The notes below the pieces were generated by a model. The model was given only the letters and a program-made list of their open reading frames with translations, was not told the DNA's origin and made no database searches. Shown here one piece after another: positions 12,647 through 22,754 of a stretch of 64,000 bases of DNA. The stretch's first letter is position 1, and the number at the start of each line of letters is the position of its first letter. Location: contig CAMPYS010000004.1 of NCBI GenBank assembly GCA_946998295.1, positions 1 through 64,000 on the forward strand, read 5' to 3'. A program made the position numbers and the translations under genes. The stretch comes from an uncultured Prevotella sp. GTDB lineage: Bacteria; Bacteroidota; Bacteroidia; Bacteroidales; Bacteroidaceae.

Positions 12647-12787
12647 ATTGCTGTTAGGTAAAATGACAATCTTTGCTCATGGTTATATTTTTATTTAACA
12701 AAAAAAAGGTAACCAAGAGGGCTGATACTTAGTTAGAAGTGTCAGCCCTAAATTATTTTTTTAGAAAACGTTTTACCAGACACCAAT
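12647..12787 (+). repeat. MITE-like repeat, copy 1 (141 bp)
   Basis: Bounded by imperfect inverted ends ATTGCTGTTAGGTAAAA and TTTTACCAGACACCAAT. Internally it carries an ATCTTTG box, a start codon opening a 17-codon frame (MVIFLFNKKKVTKRADT), and the GGGCTGATACTT...AAGTGTCAGCCC hairpin followed by a T-run. It is the most diverged of three copies in this window (others at 13355 and 56575). No target-site duplication is obvious. Confidence 0.8.
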
Positions 12788-13030
12788 AACTTATAATATT
12801 ATTTTCTTTGCTAAATATTATTTTTGTGTAACTAATCTTTGTTGAACGGTATTTTTTGTTTTACGATATACGAACCATCTGCTTTTGTATACAAGAACTA
12901 AAGTGAACTTTTGACATAATTATAAACTTATACTTAGCCAAAGTTAGTACTTTGTAAAAAAGAAGAGATTTCTATTTTGAACACCTTTGCGAGTGGTAAA
13001 AAATAAACAATAATAATATAAATAAAGCAG

Positions 13031-13335
13031 TAATTGTAAAGAAAAATTACCTGTAAAAAGAAACTCTAAAATAATTTATTAAGGAATACAATAACAACCC
13101 TTATAGAAACACTTGAACGTTTTAATAAGGATCGATAAGACGTTTATAGAAGAACTGTTGAGACGTTTATTAGTAAACTATTTTAGTAATTATTCAGTAT
13201 AGCGTAATAGGTTGTATTTTAATCAGTTATAAACTCATATTTTATAGTTAAAATAATCTTTAAATATAGACCAATTGCTGCTCTATATACATACAGCACA
13301 GCAAATCTAAAACAATCTTTTGTATATATTTTTTA
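13031..13335 (+). repeat. 305-bp dispersed intergenic element, copy A
   Basis: Matches 35423-35727 in length, ends and internal spacing. The left end TAATTGTAAA-x-AAAA-x-TTACCT-x-TAAAA and the right end TTTTGTATATATTTTTTA are shared, and exactly 73 bases from the left end both copies carry three tandem 23-base units, here at 13104-13126, 13127-13149 and 13150-13172 (consensus resembling AAGAAC-GCTGAGACGTTT). No reading frame is preserved. The rest of the 12607-13666 gap between repeats shows no gene. Confidence 0.75.
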
Positions 13336-13354
13336 CTATAATTTATTATCTATT

Positions 13355-13496
13355 ATTGCTATACTGTAAAATGACTATCTTTGCTCATGGTTATATTTTT
13401 ATTTAACAAAAACAAAGATGACCAAAAGGGCTGATACTTCGTTAGAAGTGTCAGCCCTAAATTATTTTTTTAGAAAACGTTTTATCAGACACCAAT
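13355..13496 (+). repeat. MITE-like repeat, copy 2 (142 bp)
   Basis: Ends ATTGCTATACTGTAAAA and TTTTATCAGACACCAAT. Contains TATCTTTG (a Bacteroidetes -7 box), a 15-codon frame MVIFLFNKNKDDQKG, and the best-preserved hairpin of the three copies: GGGCTGATACTTC, loop GTTA, GAAGTGTCAGCCC, then a T-rich tail. Same orientation as copy 1, so the two flank the 305-bp element as direct repeats. Confidence 0.85.
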
Positions 13497-13512
13497 AATA
13501 CAATTTAAAATT

Positions 13513-13562
13513 GGTGTAATGGACATTTGGTAGACAGAAAAGCTCCAAATCTCCATTACACC
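13513..13562. repeat. Strong hairpin downstream of MITE copy 2
   Basis: GGTGTAATGGA (13513-13523) pairs with TCCATTACACC (13552-13562) and an inner stem TTTGG/CCAAA extends it. The flanks AAAATT and TTAAAATT continue the symmetry. In addition ATTGGTGT at 13510-13517 is inverted relative to the end of MITE copy 2 (ACACCAAT). It could be a small palindromic repeat or an RNA structure; no product can be assigned. Confidence 0.55.
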
Positions 13563-13624
13563 TTAAAATTACAGTAATTAATAACAATTAACAAAAAAAA
13601 AACACATAGTAATATTTTATACAA

Positions 13625-13632
13625 TATCTTTG
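13625..13632 (+). promoter_or_regulatory. -7 box for the GLUG-repeat gene
   Basis: TATCTTTG fits TAnnTTTG and lies 34 nt before the start codon at 13667, giving a short leader. The -33 element is not well conserved in the A-rich sequence before it. Confidence 0.5.
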
Positions 13633-13666
13633 TACAAAATATATTTAACTAACAAATTTATTTTAT

Positions 13667-14977
13667 ATGAGAAAATTTTATTTATTACTATTGTTTTTAT
13701 TATTATCAGTATTGTGTATAAATGCTCAAAAAGTATGGGATGGCAACACAATAGAAAAGTGGAATAGGGGAGATGGAACAGAAGAAAATCCTTTTTTAAT
13801 TGAAAAGCCAGAACATTTAGCTTATTTATCTAAATCTGTTAGAAATGGAGAAACTTATGCGGGGAAATATTTTTCATTGACTTCTGATTTGGATATGGGA
13901 AATAAACCATTTATCCCAATTGGTAGATATAATAAATATACCGAACAAAAAGAAGGAACTCAAGAGAGTGTAACAAAAGATGAATCATTATACTTTAAAG
14001 GAACTTTTGATGGTAAATATAAGGTTATCAATAATTTATTTATTAATTATAAAACAGAAAATGTAGGTTCTATTTATGGCCAATCATCATCATTGGGAGG
14101 TGTTGGGCTATTTGCATGTACAACACAATCTACAGTAATTCGCAATATTATTATAGGTAAAGGAACTTTAGTAGAAACATCTGATAATGTTGTTGGCATT
14201 ATAGCAGGTGCTATGGAGGGAGGTGTAATAGAAAACTGTATAAATTATGGACACCTAAAAGCAACAAATTATATAGGAGGTATTGTAGGTTATATTGATA
14301 ATGGTATAGTAAAAAATTGTTCTAACCGTGGTGCTATAGATGGAAATTGGGAATTAGGAGGTATTGTTGGACATTTACAAGGTAGTGGTATAGTGAAAGG
14401 ATGTAGCAATATTAATAATATTACAGGAACATACATGAATGCAGGAGGTATAGTTGGTAGTATGTTTGATAAATCTATAATAGCTTATTGTTACAATGCT
14501 GCAACTGTGAAAGATCCAAATACACTTAGTTTTATGGGATTAGCTTCAGGAATTGTGTCAGGAACTGATGGAAGTGCATATAAAATAGAGAATTGTTATA
14601 TAGTATCCGAACTAAGTACTCCTGATTCTAAAGCAGTTAGTGTACCCATTAATGAATTTAAAGATAAAAAATTTATTGATAAGTTAAATAATGGAAATCC
14701 AGAATCACCATTTAAATATGATGAAAATAATATTAATAATGGTCTTCCTATTATGCAATATGAAAATAATACGCCAACTAGTATTTCTGAAAATATTTTA
14801 TCAAAAGAATTAAATTATACTATTAGTGGTAGAACTATAAGCTCTAAATATGTTGTGAATGTTTATAATTCATTAGGAACACTTGTTGCTTCTGGAACAA
14901 GTGTTACATTGGATTTACCAGGATGTTATATACTCAAATTTGTAAAAGGGAAGACTCTAAAAGTAATATTGAAGTAA
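13667..14977 (+). CDS. Secreted GLUG-repeat protein with T9SS sorting domain
   Basis: 436 residues. A signal peptide (MRKFYLLLLFLLLSVLCINAQ) precedes GTEENPFLIEKPEHLAYLSK, the usual lead-in to GLUG/filamentous-haemagglutinin-like surface proteins. Three GLUG-type repeats are visible (GGIVGYIDNGIVKNCSN, GGIVGHLQGSGIVKGCSN, GGIVGSMFDKSIIAYCYN), probably stacked as a beta-helix. The last ~65 residues (ISGRTISSKYVVNVYNSLG to KTLKVILK) resemble a type A sorting domain of the type IX secretion system, so it is probably surface-attached or released. A hairpin follows the stop; the neighbouring subtilase is also T9SS cargo. The ligand is unknown. Confidence 0.8.
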   Translation: MRKFYLLLLFLLLSVLCINAQKVWDGNTIEKWNRGDGTEENPFLIEKPEHLAYLSKSVRNGETYAGKYFSLTSDLDMGNKPFIPIGRYNKYTEQKEGTQESVTKDESLYFKGTFDGKYKVINNLFINYKTENVGSIYGQSSSLGGVGLFACTTQSTVIRNIIIGKGTLVETSDNVVGIIAGAMEGGVIENCINYGHLKATNYIGGIVGYIDNGIVKNCSNRGAIDGNWELGGIVGHLQGSGIVKGCSNINNITGTYMNAGGIVGSMFDKSIIAYCYNAATVKDPNTLSFMGLASGIVSGTDGSAYKIENCYIVSELSTPDSKAVSVPINEFKDKKFIDKLNNGNPESPFKYDENNINNGLPIMQYENNTPTSISENILSKELNYTISGRTISSKYVVNVYNSLGTLVASGTSVTLDLPGCYILKFVKGKTLKVILK

Positions 14978-14995
14978 ATTAGAAAATTAAGTTTT

Positions 14996-15043
14996 ATTGG
15001 ATGGAACGAAATGATATGACCATTTGTGTTTCATCCAATTTTG
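14996..15043 (+). terminator. Terminator after the GLUG-repeat gene
   Basis: ATTGGATGGAAC (14996-15007) pairs with GTTTCATCCAAT (15028-15039) with one G-U pair, and TTTTG follows. It stands between the GLUG gene and the subtilase, so the subtilase has its own promoter or depends on read-through. Confidence 0.6.
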
Positions 15044-15059
15044 TTTATATCTTTTTAGT

Positions 15060-17132
15060 ATGATTAAATATATTATTACAGTTTTATTAATTATAAATCC
15101 TATTATCATAAACTCTCAAATAATAAGGCAATATTCAACAAAAATTGATAATAGAACTGTTCAAGTTATAGGTAGTAGCGACAATAATATTGAGAATAAA
15201 AATATTAATGTTTTTATTTCACTTCGTTCTTCTGATGATAAAGAAAGACTTACTCATCTTTATAATATTCATTTTGTAACATCTTGTGAAAATGATTTTA
15301 CAGCAATAGTACCAATACAAAAAATAGAAGAATTATCTAAAGATGAAGGAGTAAAACAAATAGCAGTAAGCCCTGTCACAATAAATATGATGGATGAAGC
15401 AAAAAAGGCTATACATCTTAATGAAATTAATGAAAGTAGCATTAATTTTGTTTCTTCATACCGAGGCAAAGGAGTGTTAATAGGTATTATAGATTCAGGG
15501 TTTGATTATACACATCCTAATTTTAAAGACAAAGATGGTAAATGCAGAATTATCAATGTTTGGGAACAGGGCATTTCTCCAATGTATAATGCGAAAGACA
15601 AAATTTATGGAAGAATTTTATCTAACACTAAAGAAATTTTAGAAAAAAAGACAGATAATAACTATCAAACACATGGAACTCATGTGGCTGGTATTGCAGC
15701 TGGTAGTGCATTTAATAATTATAGAGGTATTGCACCTGAATCAGATATTGTTTTAGTTTCAACAAATAGTACGGAACAAGGTATAGTTGATGGAGTAGCT
15801 TATTTGATAGATTATGCAAAGAAGTTAAATAAACCTATAGCTATTAATATTAGTATTGGAACAATGAGAGGCTATAAAGATGGTAGTGGTTATATGGCTC
15901 GTATGATAGATAATCTGGTTTATAATAAAAAAGGATGTTTAATTGCTATTGCTGCAGGTAATGAAGGAAATAGAACTTCTACCTTAATAGGAACTGATAA
16001 TAAAAGCTTTTTAAAAATGTCTAAGTATGGAACTGATAATATTTTTATTGAAGGGAAAAAAGGTAGTGAGGGTAGTGTTACCTTTTTGTTATATGATAGC
16101 TCCAAGAAAAATAGCGTTTTCTCTCATACTTTTAGCATGAATAATGAATGGACAAGAAAAATAGAAAATTTTGCAAAGGAAACTGATCCAAATGCAAGGA
16201 TTATAGCAAGTTGTAAATTAAACCCTTTAACTAATAATCCTTCTATCGAATTAAATTTTTCTTATAGAAAAAAAGACTCTGAAGATTGGATATTAATACT
16301 AAAGTCTAAAAATAAACCACTTATAGCATATAGTGATTATGGATTTTTTACATCGAATTCGATGCAAGGGTTTAAAGAAGGAACATCTGATTATACAATA
16401 GCAATGACAGCAACAGGTAAGATGCCTATTTCTGTTGGTGCATTTGTAACCCGTAATACATGGAAGTCTTTAACTGATAATATTACAAATAAAACATGGA
16501 AAATAGAATCATTATATCCTTTATCTGCTAAAGGTCCAACATCTGATGGACGGATTAAACCAGATATATTAGCACCAGGAGCAGCCATAGTATCATCATA
16601 CAGTTCTTATGCTAATTTGAAGTTTGCAGGTGTGAATCCAAATGCTGATTGTATTTATAAGGAAAATTATAATGGTCGTATATATTATTGGGGTATAGAA
16701 AGTGGAACATCTATGGCAACACCAATAGTTACAGGAATATTAGCACTTATGCTTGAAATTAATCCAAATTTGACATTGTCAGAAGCAAAACAAATTATAA
16801 CCGATACAGCTATAAAAGAAGACCAAATGGGAATTTTACCTAATAATAAATATGGGGCAGGAAAGATAAATGCATTTTCATGTTTAAAATATTTAGTAAC
16901 AAATACACAAATTGCCCCCACTACTAAGTGTCCTTTAGAATATATATACGATTCAAAAACACATACTATAAAATCTCTTAGCGCAGAAAGAATTTCTATT
17001 TATAGTATTGATGGAAAATTAATTAATTCTGTAAATGGGGATAAATTGCAAGTGAATACTTTGCATGGAATTTATGTTATAAACATATATAATAGTAATG
17101 AAAGTAAAACTTTTAAATTGATAATAAAATAA
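15060..17132 (+). CDS. Secreted subtilisin-family (S8) serine protease with T9SS domain
   Basis: 690 residues from the ATG at 15060; a TTG 36 nt upstream would add residues in front of the signal peptide (MIKYIITVLLIINPIIINSQ) and lies inside the preceding hairpin, so it was rejected. The catalytic triad is complete: Asp145 (GIIDSGFDYTHPNF), His205 (HGTHVAGIAAGS) and Ser551 (SGTSMATPIVTG), with oxyanion Asn301 (AAGNEGN). An insertion of about 150 residues separates the oxyanion Asn from the Ser region. The C-terminus (ISIYSIDGKLINS to KTFKLIIK) looks like a T9SS type A domain. It is likely an exported or surface endopeptidase that feeds on or processes proteins; substrate unknown. Confidence 0.9.
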   Translation: MIKYIITVLLIINPIIINSQIIRQYSTKIDNRTVQVIGSSDNNIENKNINVFISLRSSDDKERLTHLYNIHFVTSCENDFTAIVPIQKIEELSKDEGVKQIAVSPVTINMMDEAKKAIHLNEINESSINFVSSYRGKGVLIGIIDSGFDYTHPNFKDKDGKCRIINVWEQGISPMYNAKDKIYGRILSNTKEILEKKTDNNYQTHGTHVAGIAAGSAFNNYRGIAPESDIVLVSTNSTEQGIVDGVAYLIDYAKKLNKPIAINISIGTMRGYKDGSGYMARMIDNLVYNKKGCLIAIAAGNEGNRTSTLIGTDNKSFLKMSKYGTDNIFIEGKKGSEGSVTFLLYDSSKKNSVFSHTFSMNNEWTRKIENFAKETDPNARIIASCKLNPLTNNPSIELNFSYRKKDSEDWILILKSKNKPLIAYSDYGFFTSNSMQGFKEGTSDYTIAMTATGKMPISVGAFVTRNTWKSLTDNITNKTWKIESLYPLSAKGPTSDGRIKPDILAPGAAIVSSYSSYANLKFAGVNPNADCIYKENYNGRIYYWGIESGTSMATPIVTGILALMLEINPNLTLSEAKQIITDTAIKEDQMGILPNNKYGAGKINAFSCLKYLVTNTQIAPTTKCPLEYIYDSKTHTIKSLSAERISIYSIDGKLINSVNGDKLQVNTLHGIYVINIYNSNESKTFKLIIK

Positions 17133-17292
17133 TATATTATGTACTATTTATAATAATATTTCCATAATATCTTTATGTAGATTAAATCATATAAATGTTA
17201 ATAATTTTACCTTAAATGTTATTTTTATTTAATAGAGTGTTTATAGTTACATATTATAATTAAAAAAATATTATTTACATAAGATAAATTTG

Positions 17293-17300
17293 TACCTTTG
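17293..17300 (+). promoter_or_regulatory. Probable promoter of rpsL-rpsG-fusA
   Basis: TACCTTTG matches TAnnTTTG and is followed by a 124-nt AT-rich leader to rpsL. The -33 box is weak (TTTAC-like at about 17274). The 291-nt gap 17133-17423 holds nothing else recognisable. Confidence 0.6.
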
Positions 17301-17423
17301 CAATTCAAAAGAAAAGCATTATATTTACTTTATAACTATAAAAATACAAGTAAGATAAATAATGTAAGGACTTAATATCTTGATAATAAATTATATATAC
17401 AAAAATAAATAAATAAAACAATT

Positions 17424-17807
17424 ATGCCTACAATTTCTCAATTAGTAAAGAAAGGTAGAAAAGTTGTTGTTGATAAGAGCAAATCTCCAGCTTTGGATAA
17501 CTGTCCTCAGCGTCGTGGAGTATGTGTTCGTGTATATACAACAACTCCTAAAAAGCCAAATTCAGCAATGCGTAAGGTTGCTCGTGTTCGTCTTACGAAT
17601 CAAAAAGAGGTTAACTCTTATATACCAGGAGAAGGTCATAACTTACAGGAACATAGTATTGTTTTAGTACGCGGTGGACGTGTTAAAGACTTACCTGGTG
17701 TACGTTACCATATAGTAAGAGGTACACTTGATACCGCAGGTGTTGCTAATCGTACGCAGAGACGTTCTAAATATGGTGCTAAACGTCCAAAAGCATCTAA
17801 AAAGTAA
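17424..17807 (+). CDS. rpsL: 30S ribosomal protein S12
   Basis: 127-residue S12, part of the decoding centre. Signature [10 protein letters not shown] and [16 protein letters not shown] are present; the lysines whose mutation gives streptomycin resistance (equivalents of K43 and K88) are wild type. First gene of the rpsL-rpsG-fusA set; the long in-frame-shifted reading frame inside it at 17464 is a shadow. Confidence 0.98.
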   Translation: MPTISQLVKKGRKVVVDKSKSPALDNCPQRRGVCVRVYTTTPKKPNSAMRKVARVRLTNQKEVNSYIPGEGHNLQEHSIVLVRGGRVKDLPGVRYHIVRGTLDTAGVANRTQRRSKYGAKRPKASKK

Positions 17808-17904
17808 AATATAGTTTAATATTCGGTGATGATTATTAAACTACCTATCTATATAATTAGTAAAGTTGTTTTGCTGGAGAATTGTTAATAAATTAGGTTG
17901 AGTA

Positions 17905-17924
17905 AATAATCAAGAGTGATTATT
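17905..17924 (+). promoter_or_regulatory. Hairpin in the rpsL-rpsG spacer, possible S7 site
   Basis: AATAATCA, loop AGAG, TGATTATT forms a perfect 8-bp stem in the 167-nt spacer. In E. coli the S7 protein represses its operon by binding the rpsL-rpsG spacer; this structure is a candidate for an equivalent, by position only. Confidence 0.35.
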
Positions 17925-17974
17925 GAAGAATGTAAAAGCGACAGCCTCCGCAAGATTAAATAAGAATTAAAAAA

Positions 17975-18451
17975 ATGAGAAAAGCAAAACCAAAGAAACG
18001 TATAATTTTACCAGATTCTAAGTACAACGATCTGAAAGTTTCTAAATTTGTCAATCACTTAATGTATGATGGAAAGAAAAATACATCATACGATATTTTT
18101 TATTCTGCACTTGATATCGTTACAGAAAAAAATAGTGAAGAAGATAAGACAGCTCTTGAAATATGGAAGCAGGCACTTGATAACATTACTCCAGAAGTAG
18201 AGGTAAAGAGCCGCCGCATAGGTGGAGCTACATTTCAAGTTCCTACAGAAATACGCCCAAGTAGAAAAGAAAGTATATCAATGAAAAATATGATTTCATT
18301 TGCACGTAAGCGTAGTGGAAAAAGTATGGCAGAAAAATTAGCGGCAGAAATAATGGATGCCTATAATAATCAAGGTGGAGCTTATAAACGTAAAGAAGAT
18401 ATGCATCGTATGGCAGAAGCTAACCGTGCTTTCGCTCACTTTAGATTCTAA
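17975..18451 (+). CDS. rpsG: 30S ribosomal protein S7
   Basis: 158-residue S7, assembly nucleus of the 30S head. Recognisable stretches are [38 protein letters not shown] and [24 protein letters not shown] C-terminus. Normal length, 26 nt upstream of fusA. Confidence 0.98.
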   Translation: MRKAKPKKRIILPDSKYNDLKVSKFVNHLMYDGKKNTSYDIFYSALDIVTEKNSEEDKTALEIWKQALDNITPEVEVKSRRIGGATFQVPTEIRPSRKESISMKNMISFARKRSGKSMAEKLAAEIMDAYNNQGGAYKRKEDMHRMAEANRAFAHFRF

Positions 18452-18477
18452 ACGATTTTAAATTTTAATGAAATAAA

Positions 18478-20595
18478 ATGGCAAGTCACGATTTAAAATT
18501 GACTCGTAATATCGGTATCATGGCTCATATTGATGCTGGTAAAACAACAACTTCTGAAAGAATTTTATTCTATACAGGAAAAACTCATAAAATAGGCGAA
18601 GTTCATGATGGAGCAGCTACAATGGATTGGATGGCTCAAGAACAAGAAAGAGGTATAACAATCACATCTGCTGCAACAACATGTAATTGGAATTATGAGG
18701 GTAAATCTTACAAAATAAATTTAATAGATACTCCAGGACACGTAGATTTTACAGCTGAAGTAGAACGTTCTTTGCGTGTTCTTGATGGTGCTGTAGCAAC
18801 TTATTCTGCGGCAGATGGCGTACAACCACAATCAGAAACGGTATGGCGTCAAGCAGATAAGTATAATGTACCACGTATCGGATATGTAAATAAAATGGAT
18901 CGCTCTGGTGCAGATTTCTTTGAGACTGTAACTCAAATGAAAGATATACTAGGAGCAAATCCAATTGTAATACAGATACCTATTGGAGCTGAAGAAAATT
19001 TTAAAGGTGTAATTGACCTTATAAAAATGAAAGCTATATTATGGCATGATGAAACAATGGGTGCTGAATATGATATAGAAGATATACCATCTGAATTAGA
19101 AGATGAGGCTGCTGAGTGGCGTGATAAACTACTTGAAGGTGCTTCTAATTATGATGATGAGGTTATGGAACTTTATCTTGATGGTAAGGATATACCTGCT
19201 GAAAAAATTATAGCTGCAATACGAAAAGGTTGTATAGCAATGGAATGCTGTCCTATGCTATTAGGATCTTCATATAAGAATAAAGGTGTTCAACCTTTAC
19301 TTGATTATGTATGTGCCTTTTTACCATCACCAATGGACACTGTGGCTGTAGAGGGAACAAATCCTGAAACAGAAGAGATTGAAATTCGTAAACCAAGTGT
19401 CACTGAACCTACCGCAGCATTGGCATTTAAGATTGCAACGGATCCTTTTATGGGACGTTTAGTATTCTTTAGAGTTTATTCTGGAAAAGTAGAAGCTGGA
19501 TCTTATGTTTATAATCCACGTTCTGGTAAAAAAGAGCGTATTAGCCGTTTATTCCAAATGAATTCTAATAAGGAAATTCCTATGGAATCAATTGAAGCTG
19601 GAGATATTGGAGCAGGAGTAGGGTTCAAAGATATTAGAACGGGTGATACTTTGTGTGATGAAAATAAACCAATAGTATTAGAGTCTATGACTTTCCCTGA
19701 TACTGTAATCTCTATAGCTGTTGAGCCTAAAAGTCAAGCTGATATAGCTAAACTTGATACAGGATTGCAAAAATTAGCAGAGGAAGACCCTACTTTTACA
19801 GTTCGTACTGATGAGCAGAGTGGACAAACAATTATTTCTGGAATGGGTGAACTTCATCTAGATATAATTATAGATCGTTTGAAGCGAGAATTTAAAGTAG
19901 AATGTAATCAGGGTAAACCACAAGTTAATTATAAAGAAGCTATTACAAAGTCTGCTCAAAGTCGTGAGACATATAAAAAGCAATCAGGTGGTCGTGGTAA
20001 GTTTGCATGTATAGATGTAACAATTGAACCAAAAGACGAAGATTACAAGGAAGGGGACTTACAGTTTATAAATTTAGTAAAAGGTGGTAATGTCCCTAAG
20101 GAGTTTATTCCATCTGTAGAGAAAGGTTTTAAGGATTGCCTTGCTAATGGTGTACTTGGAGGATTCCCTATAACTGGACTAAAAGTTACATTAAATGACG
20201 GTTCTTTTCACCCTGTAGACTCAGATCAATTATCTTTTGAATTGGTAGCCCATCAAGCCTTCAAAAAGTTATGTCCACAGGCTGGTCCTGTATTGATGGA
20301 ACCTATTATGCGCGTTGAAGTGGTTACTCCAGAAGAAAATATGGGTGATGTGATAGGTGATTTAAATAAACGTCGTGGATTAGTTCAAGGTATGGAAGAA
20401 GGACGTAGTGGAGCTAGAGTTGTGAAAGCTATGGTACCTCTATCTGAGATGTTTGGCTATGTAACAGCACTTCGTACAATTACTTCTGGTCGCGCAACTT
20501 CATCTATGGAATATGATCATCATTCTCCAGTTTCAAATAATTTAGCAAAGGAAATATTAGAGGAGTTACACGGAAATTCTGATTTAATAAAATAA
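18478..20595 (+). CDS. fusA: Elongation factor G
   Basis: 705-residue translocation GTPase. The P-loop ([19 protein letters not shown]), switch I ([15 protein letters not shown]), switch [22 protein letters not shown] and NKMD specificity motif are intact, followed by domain II, the III-V region (GMGELHLDI; domain IV with the translocation loop) and the C-terminal [14 protein letters not shown]. It follows rpsG closely, and a hairpin separates it from the S10 operon. Confidence 0.98.
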   Translation: MASHDLKLTRNIGIMAHIDAGKTTTSERILFYTGKTHKIGEVHDGAATMDWMAQEQERGITITSAATTCNWNYEGKSYKINLIDTPGHVDFTAEVERSLRVLDGAVATYSAADGVQPQSETVWRQADKYNVPRIGYVNKMDRSGADFFETVTQMKDILGANPIVIQIPIGAEENFKGVIDLIKMKAILWHDETMGAEYDIEDIPSELEDEAAEWRDKLLEGASNYDDEVMELYLDGKDIPAEKIIAAIRKGCIAMECCPMLLGSSYKNKGVQPLLDYVCAFLPSPMDTVAVEGTNPETEEIEIRKPSVTEPTAALAFKIATDPFMGRLVFFRVYSGKVEAGSYVYNPRSGKKERISRLFQMNSNKEIPMESIEAGDIGAGVGFKDIRTGDTLCDENKPIVLESMTFPDTVISIAVEPKSQADIAKLDTGLQKLAEEDPTFTVRTDEQSGQTIISGMGELHLDIIIDRLKREFKVECNQGKPQVNYKEAITKSAQSRETYKKQSGGRGKFACIDVTIEPKDEDYKEGDLQFINLVKGGNVPKEFIPSVEKGFKDCLANGVLGGFPITGLKVTLNDGSFHPVDSDQLSFELVAHQAFKKLCPQAGPVLMEPIMRVEVVTPEENMGDVIGDLNKRRGLVQGMEEGRSGARVVKAMVPLSEMFGYVTALRTITSGRATSSMEYDHHSPVSNNLAKEILEELHGNSDLIK

Positions 20596-20606
20596 ATTAT
20601 TAATAT

Positions 20607-20648
20607 TGGAGTATTTTCATAGCGAATGACTCTTATGTAAATACTCCA
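20607..20648 (+). terminator. Hairpin between fusA and rpsJ
   Basis: TGGAGTATTT (20607-20616) pairs with AAATACTCCA (20639-20648) around a 22-nt loop. It lacks a strong U-tract and lies 33 nt upstream of rpsJ, so it may be an attenuator or leader structure of the S10 operon rather than a full terminator. Confidence 0.45.
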
Positions 20649-20681
20649 GTATATATATTAATTAAAAATAAGTATAAAGAT

Positions 20682-20987
20682 ATGAGTCAAAAAATTCGTA
20701 TTAAGTTAAAGTCTTACGATCACCAGTTAGTAGATAAATCAGCTGAAAAAATAGTGAAAGCAGTAAAAGCAACTGGAGCCATTGTTAGTGGTCCAATTCC
20801 TTTGCCAACACATAAACGTATTTATACGGTAAATCGTTCTACTTTTGTTAATAAAAAATCACGTGAACAGTTTCAGCTATCAGACTATAAACGTCTTATA
20901 GATATATATAGCTCAACCCCAAAAACTGTAGATGCTCTTATGAAGTTAGAACTACCTTCAGGAGTTGAAGTGGGTATTAAGGTATAG
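20682..20987 (+). CDS. rpsJ: 30S ribosomal protein S10
   Basis: 101-residue S10 (NusE), a 30S head protein that also joins NusG in transcription-translation coupling. Typical sequence [20 protein letters not shown] and [17 protein letters not shown]. First gene of the S10 operon. Confidence 0.98.
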   Translation: MSQKIRIKLKSYDHQLVDKSAEKIVKAVKATGAIVSGPIPLPTHKRIYTVNRSTFVNKKSREQFQLSDYKRLIDIYSSTPKTVDALMKLELPSGVEVGIKV

Positions 20988-21038
20988 AGAAAATAATATA
21001 GTACAAATATAAAGAAAACTTATTTAAATTTAATTGAA

Positions 21039-21653
21039 ATGCCAGGATTATTAGGAAAGAAAATCGGAATGACATCCGTTTTCAGTGCCGACGGAAAAAA
21101 TGTTCCGTGCACTGTTATTGAAGCTGGTCCTTGTGTTGTAACCCAAGTAAAGACAATTGAGAAAGATGGTTATAAGGCTATTCAGTTAGGCTTTGGTGAA
21201 GCTAAAGAAAAAAATACTTCTAAGCCACAGCAAGGCCATTTTAAGAAAGCAGGCACAACACCCAAAAAGCACTTGGCCGAGTTCAAATTTGATGAAGACC
21301 ATAACCTTGGAGATGTAATAACAGTGGAATTATTTAATGACACAAAATATGTAGATGTTGTTGGTACATCTAAAGGTAAAGGATTTCAAGGTGTTATGAA
21401 ACGTCATGGTTTTGGTGGTGTTGGACAATCTACACACGGACAAGATGACCGTGCACGTAAACCAGGATCTATAGGTGCTTGTTCTTATCCAGCCAAAGTT
21501 TTTAAAGGTATGCGTATGGCAGGTAGAATGGGTGGTGATAGAGTTACAACTCAGAACCTTCAAGTGTTAAAAGTTATTCCAGAACATAATTTACTTTTAG
21601 TAAAAGGTAGTGTTGCTGGATGTAATGGTTCAACCCTTATAATTAAGAAGTAA
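21039..21653 (+). CDS. rplC: 50S ribosomal protein L3
   Basis: 204-residue L3, an early assembly protein near the peptidyl-transferase centre. Begins [15 protein letters not shown] and contains [19 protein letters not shown] and the conserved [13 protein letters not shown] loop. Its stop codon overlaps the rplD start as TAATG (1-nt overlap at 21653), which suggests translational coupling. Confidence 0.98.
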   Translation: MPGLLGKKIGMTSVFSADGKNVPCTVIEAGPCVVTQVKTIEKDGYKAIQLGFGEAKEKNTSKPQQGHFKKAGTTPKKHLAEFKFDEDHNLGDVITVELFNDTKYVDVVGTSKGKGFQGVMKRHGFGGVGQSTHGQDDRARKPGSIGACSYPAKVFKGMRMAGRMGGDRVTTQNLQVLKVIPEHNLLLVKGSVAGCNGSTLIIKK

Positions 21654-22282
21654 TGGATATCAATGTATTAGATATAAAAGGTCATGAGACTGGACGTGTA
21701 GCTAATCTTAATAAAGAAATTTTCGAGATTGAGCCAAATGATCATGTACTATATCTTGATGTGAAACACTATCTTGCTGCTCAAAGACAAGGAACGGCTA
21801 AGACAAAAGAGAGAAGTGAACATTCTGGTTCTACACGTAAATTAGGACGTCAAAAAGGTGGAGGTGGCGCACGCCGAGGCGATATTAATTCACCTGTTCT
21901 TGTTGGAGGTGGTAGAGTTTTTGGTCCAAAACCAAGAGACTATAGATTTAAGTTAAATAAAAAGGTAAAAATTCTAGCTCGAAAATCTGCATTTACTTAT
22001 AGAGCTAAAGAAAATGCTATATTAGTTATTGAAGATTTTAATTTTGAGGCTCCAAAAACAAAAGAATTTATAGAAGTAGTTAAAAATCTTAAGACAGAAG
22101 GGAAAAAATTACTTGTAGTTTTACCAGAGGTACAAAAAAATGTTTATTTATCAACTCGTAATTTGCCTAAAGTACAAGTAACTACTGCTGCTCAGGTTAA
22201 TACGTATTCACTACTTAATTCTGATGTTGTAGTGATAACAGAAAAATCTCTTCCGATAATAGATAAAATCTTAAATAAGTAA
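21653..22282 (+). CDS. rplD: 50S ribosomal protein L4
   Basis: 209-residue L4, which lines the exit tunnel and in some bacteria regulates the S10 operon. The tunnel loop is visible ([31 protein letters not shown]). Start ATG overlaps the rplC stop. The residues of the loop linked to macrolide resistance (K-G-G-G-G-A-R) look unaltered. Confidence 0.98.
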   Translation: MDINVLDIKGHETGRVANLNKEIFEIEPNDHVLYLDVKHYLAAQRQGTAKTKERSEHSGSTRKLGRQKGGGGARRGDINSPVLVGGGRVFGPKPRDYRFKLNKKVKILARKSAFTYRAKENAILVIEDFNFEAPKTKEFIEVVKNLKTEGKKLLVVLPEVQKNVYLSTRNLPKVQVTTAAQVNTYSLLNSDVVVITEKSLPIIDKILNK

Positions 22283-22303
22283 AATAAAAGGAGACGAAAG
22301 AAT

Positions 22304-22747
22304 ATGGGATGTATAATAAAACCACTGGTTACTGAAAAGATGACCAAAATAACAGATATCTCCTCTGTAGATAAAAGAATTGTGGCTTTAAACGAAAAAG
22401 CTGCAAAAACTCATAATGCTACTTCTGAAACTCGTAGTTACATTGTAAAAAATAAGCGTTATCCTGAAGGGCTTAAGAAGGAAAAAACTATTTATACTTA
22501 TACAAAGTCTGCACAACCAAAATATGCTTTTATAGTTAAACCTGATGCAGATAAGGAGACTATTGCCGATGAAATTCAACGTTTATATAATGTTACAGTT
22601 ATTGATGTGAATACTATGCGTTATATAGGAAAACGTTCATCTCGTTATACAAAGGCTGGTCTTATTAGAGGTAAGAAGAATGCATTTAAAAAAGCTATCG
22701 TTACATTAAAAAATGGCGATCAAATAGATTTTTACAGCAATATTTAA
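22304..22747 (+). CDS. rplW: 50S ribosomal protein L23 with an internal insertion
   Basis: 147 residues against the usual ~95-100. The N-terminal IIKPLVTEKMT and the C-terminal half from PKYAFIV to the end match L23, including VTVIDVNTMRYIGKRSSR. Between them, roughly residues 17-70, is an extra lysine- and threonine-rich stretch of about 50 residues. L23 sits at the tunnel exit and binds trigger factor and SRP, so the insertion probably lies on the ribosome surface. No stop or frameshift interrupts it; it lies 7 nt before rplB. Confidence 0.93.
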   Translation: MGCIIKPLVTEKMTKITDISSVDKRIVALNEKAAKTHNATSETRSYIVKNKRYPEGLKKEKTIYTYTKSAQPKYAFIVKPDADKETIADEIQRLYNVTVIDVNTMRYIGKRSSRYTKAGLIRGKKNAFKKAIVTLKNGDQIDFYSNI

Positions 22748-22754
22748 ATAAAAA

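Noticed and set aside
13104..13172. Tandem 23-base units considered as a CRISPR array
   Set aside because: The units are adjacent, without spacers, and there are no cas genes; the same applies to 35496-35564.
15024..15059. Longer start for the subtilase (TTG at 15024)
   Set aside because: It lies in the hairpin and would disrupt the signal peptide; ATG at 15060 is better.
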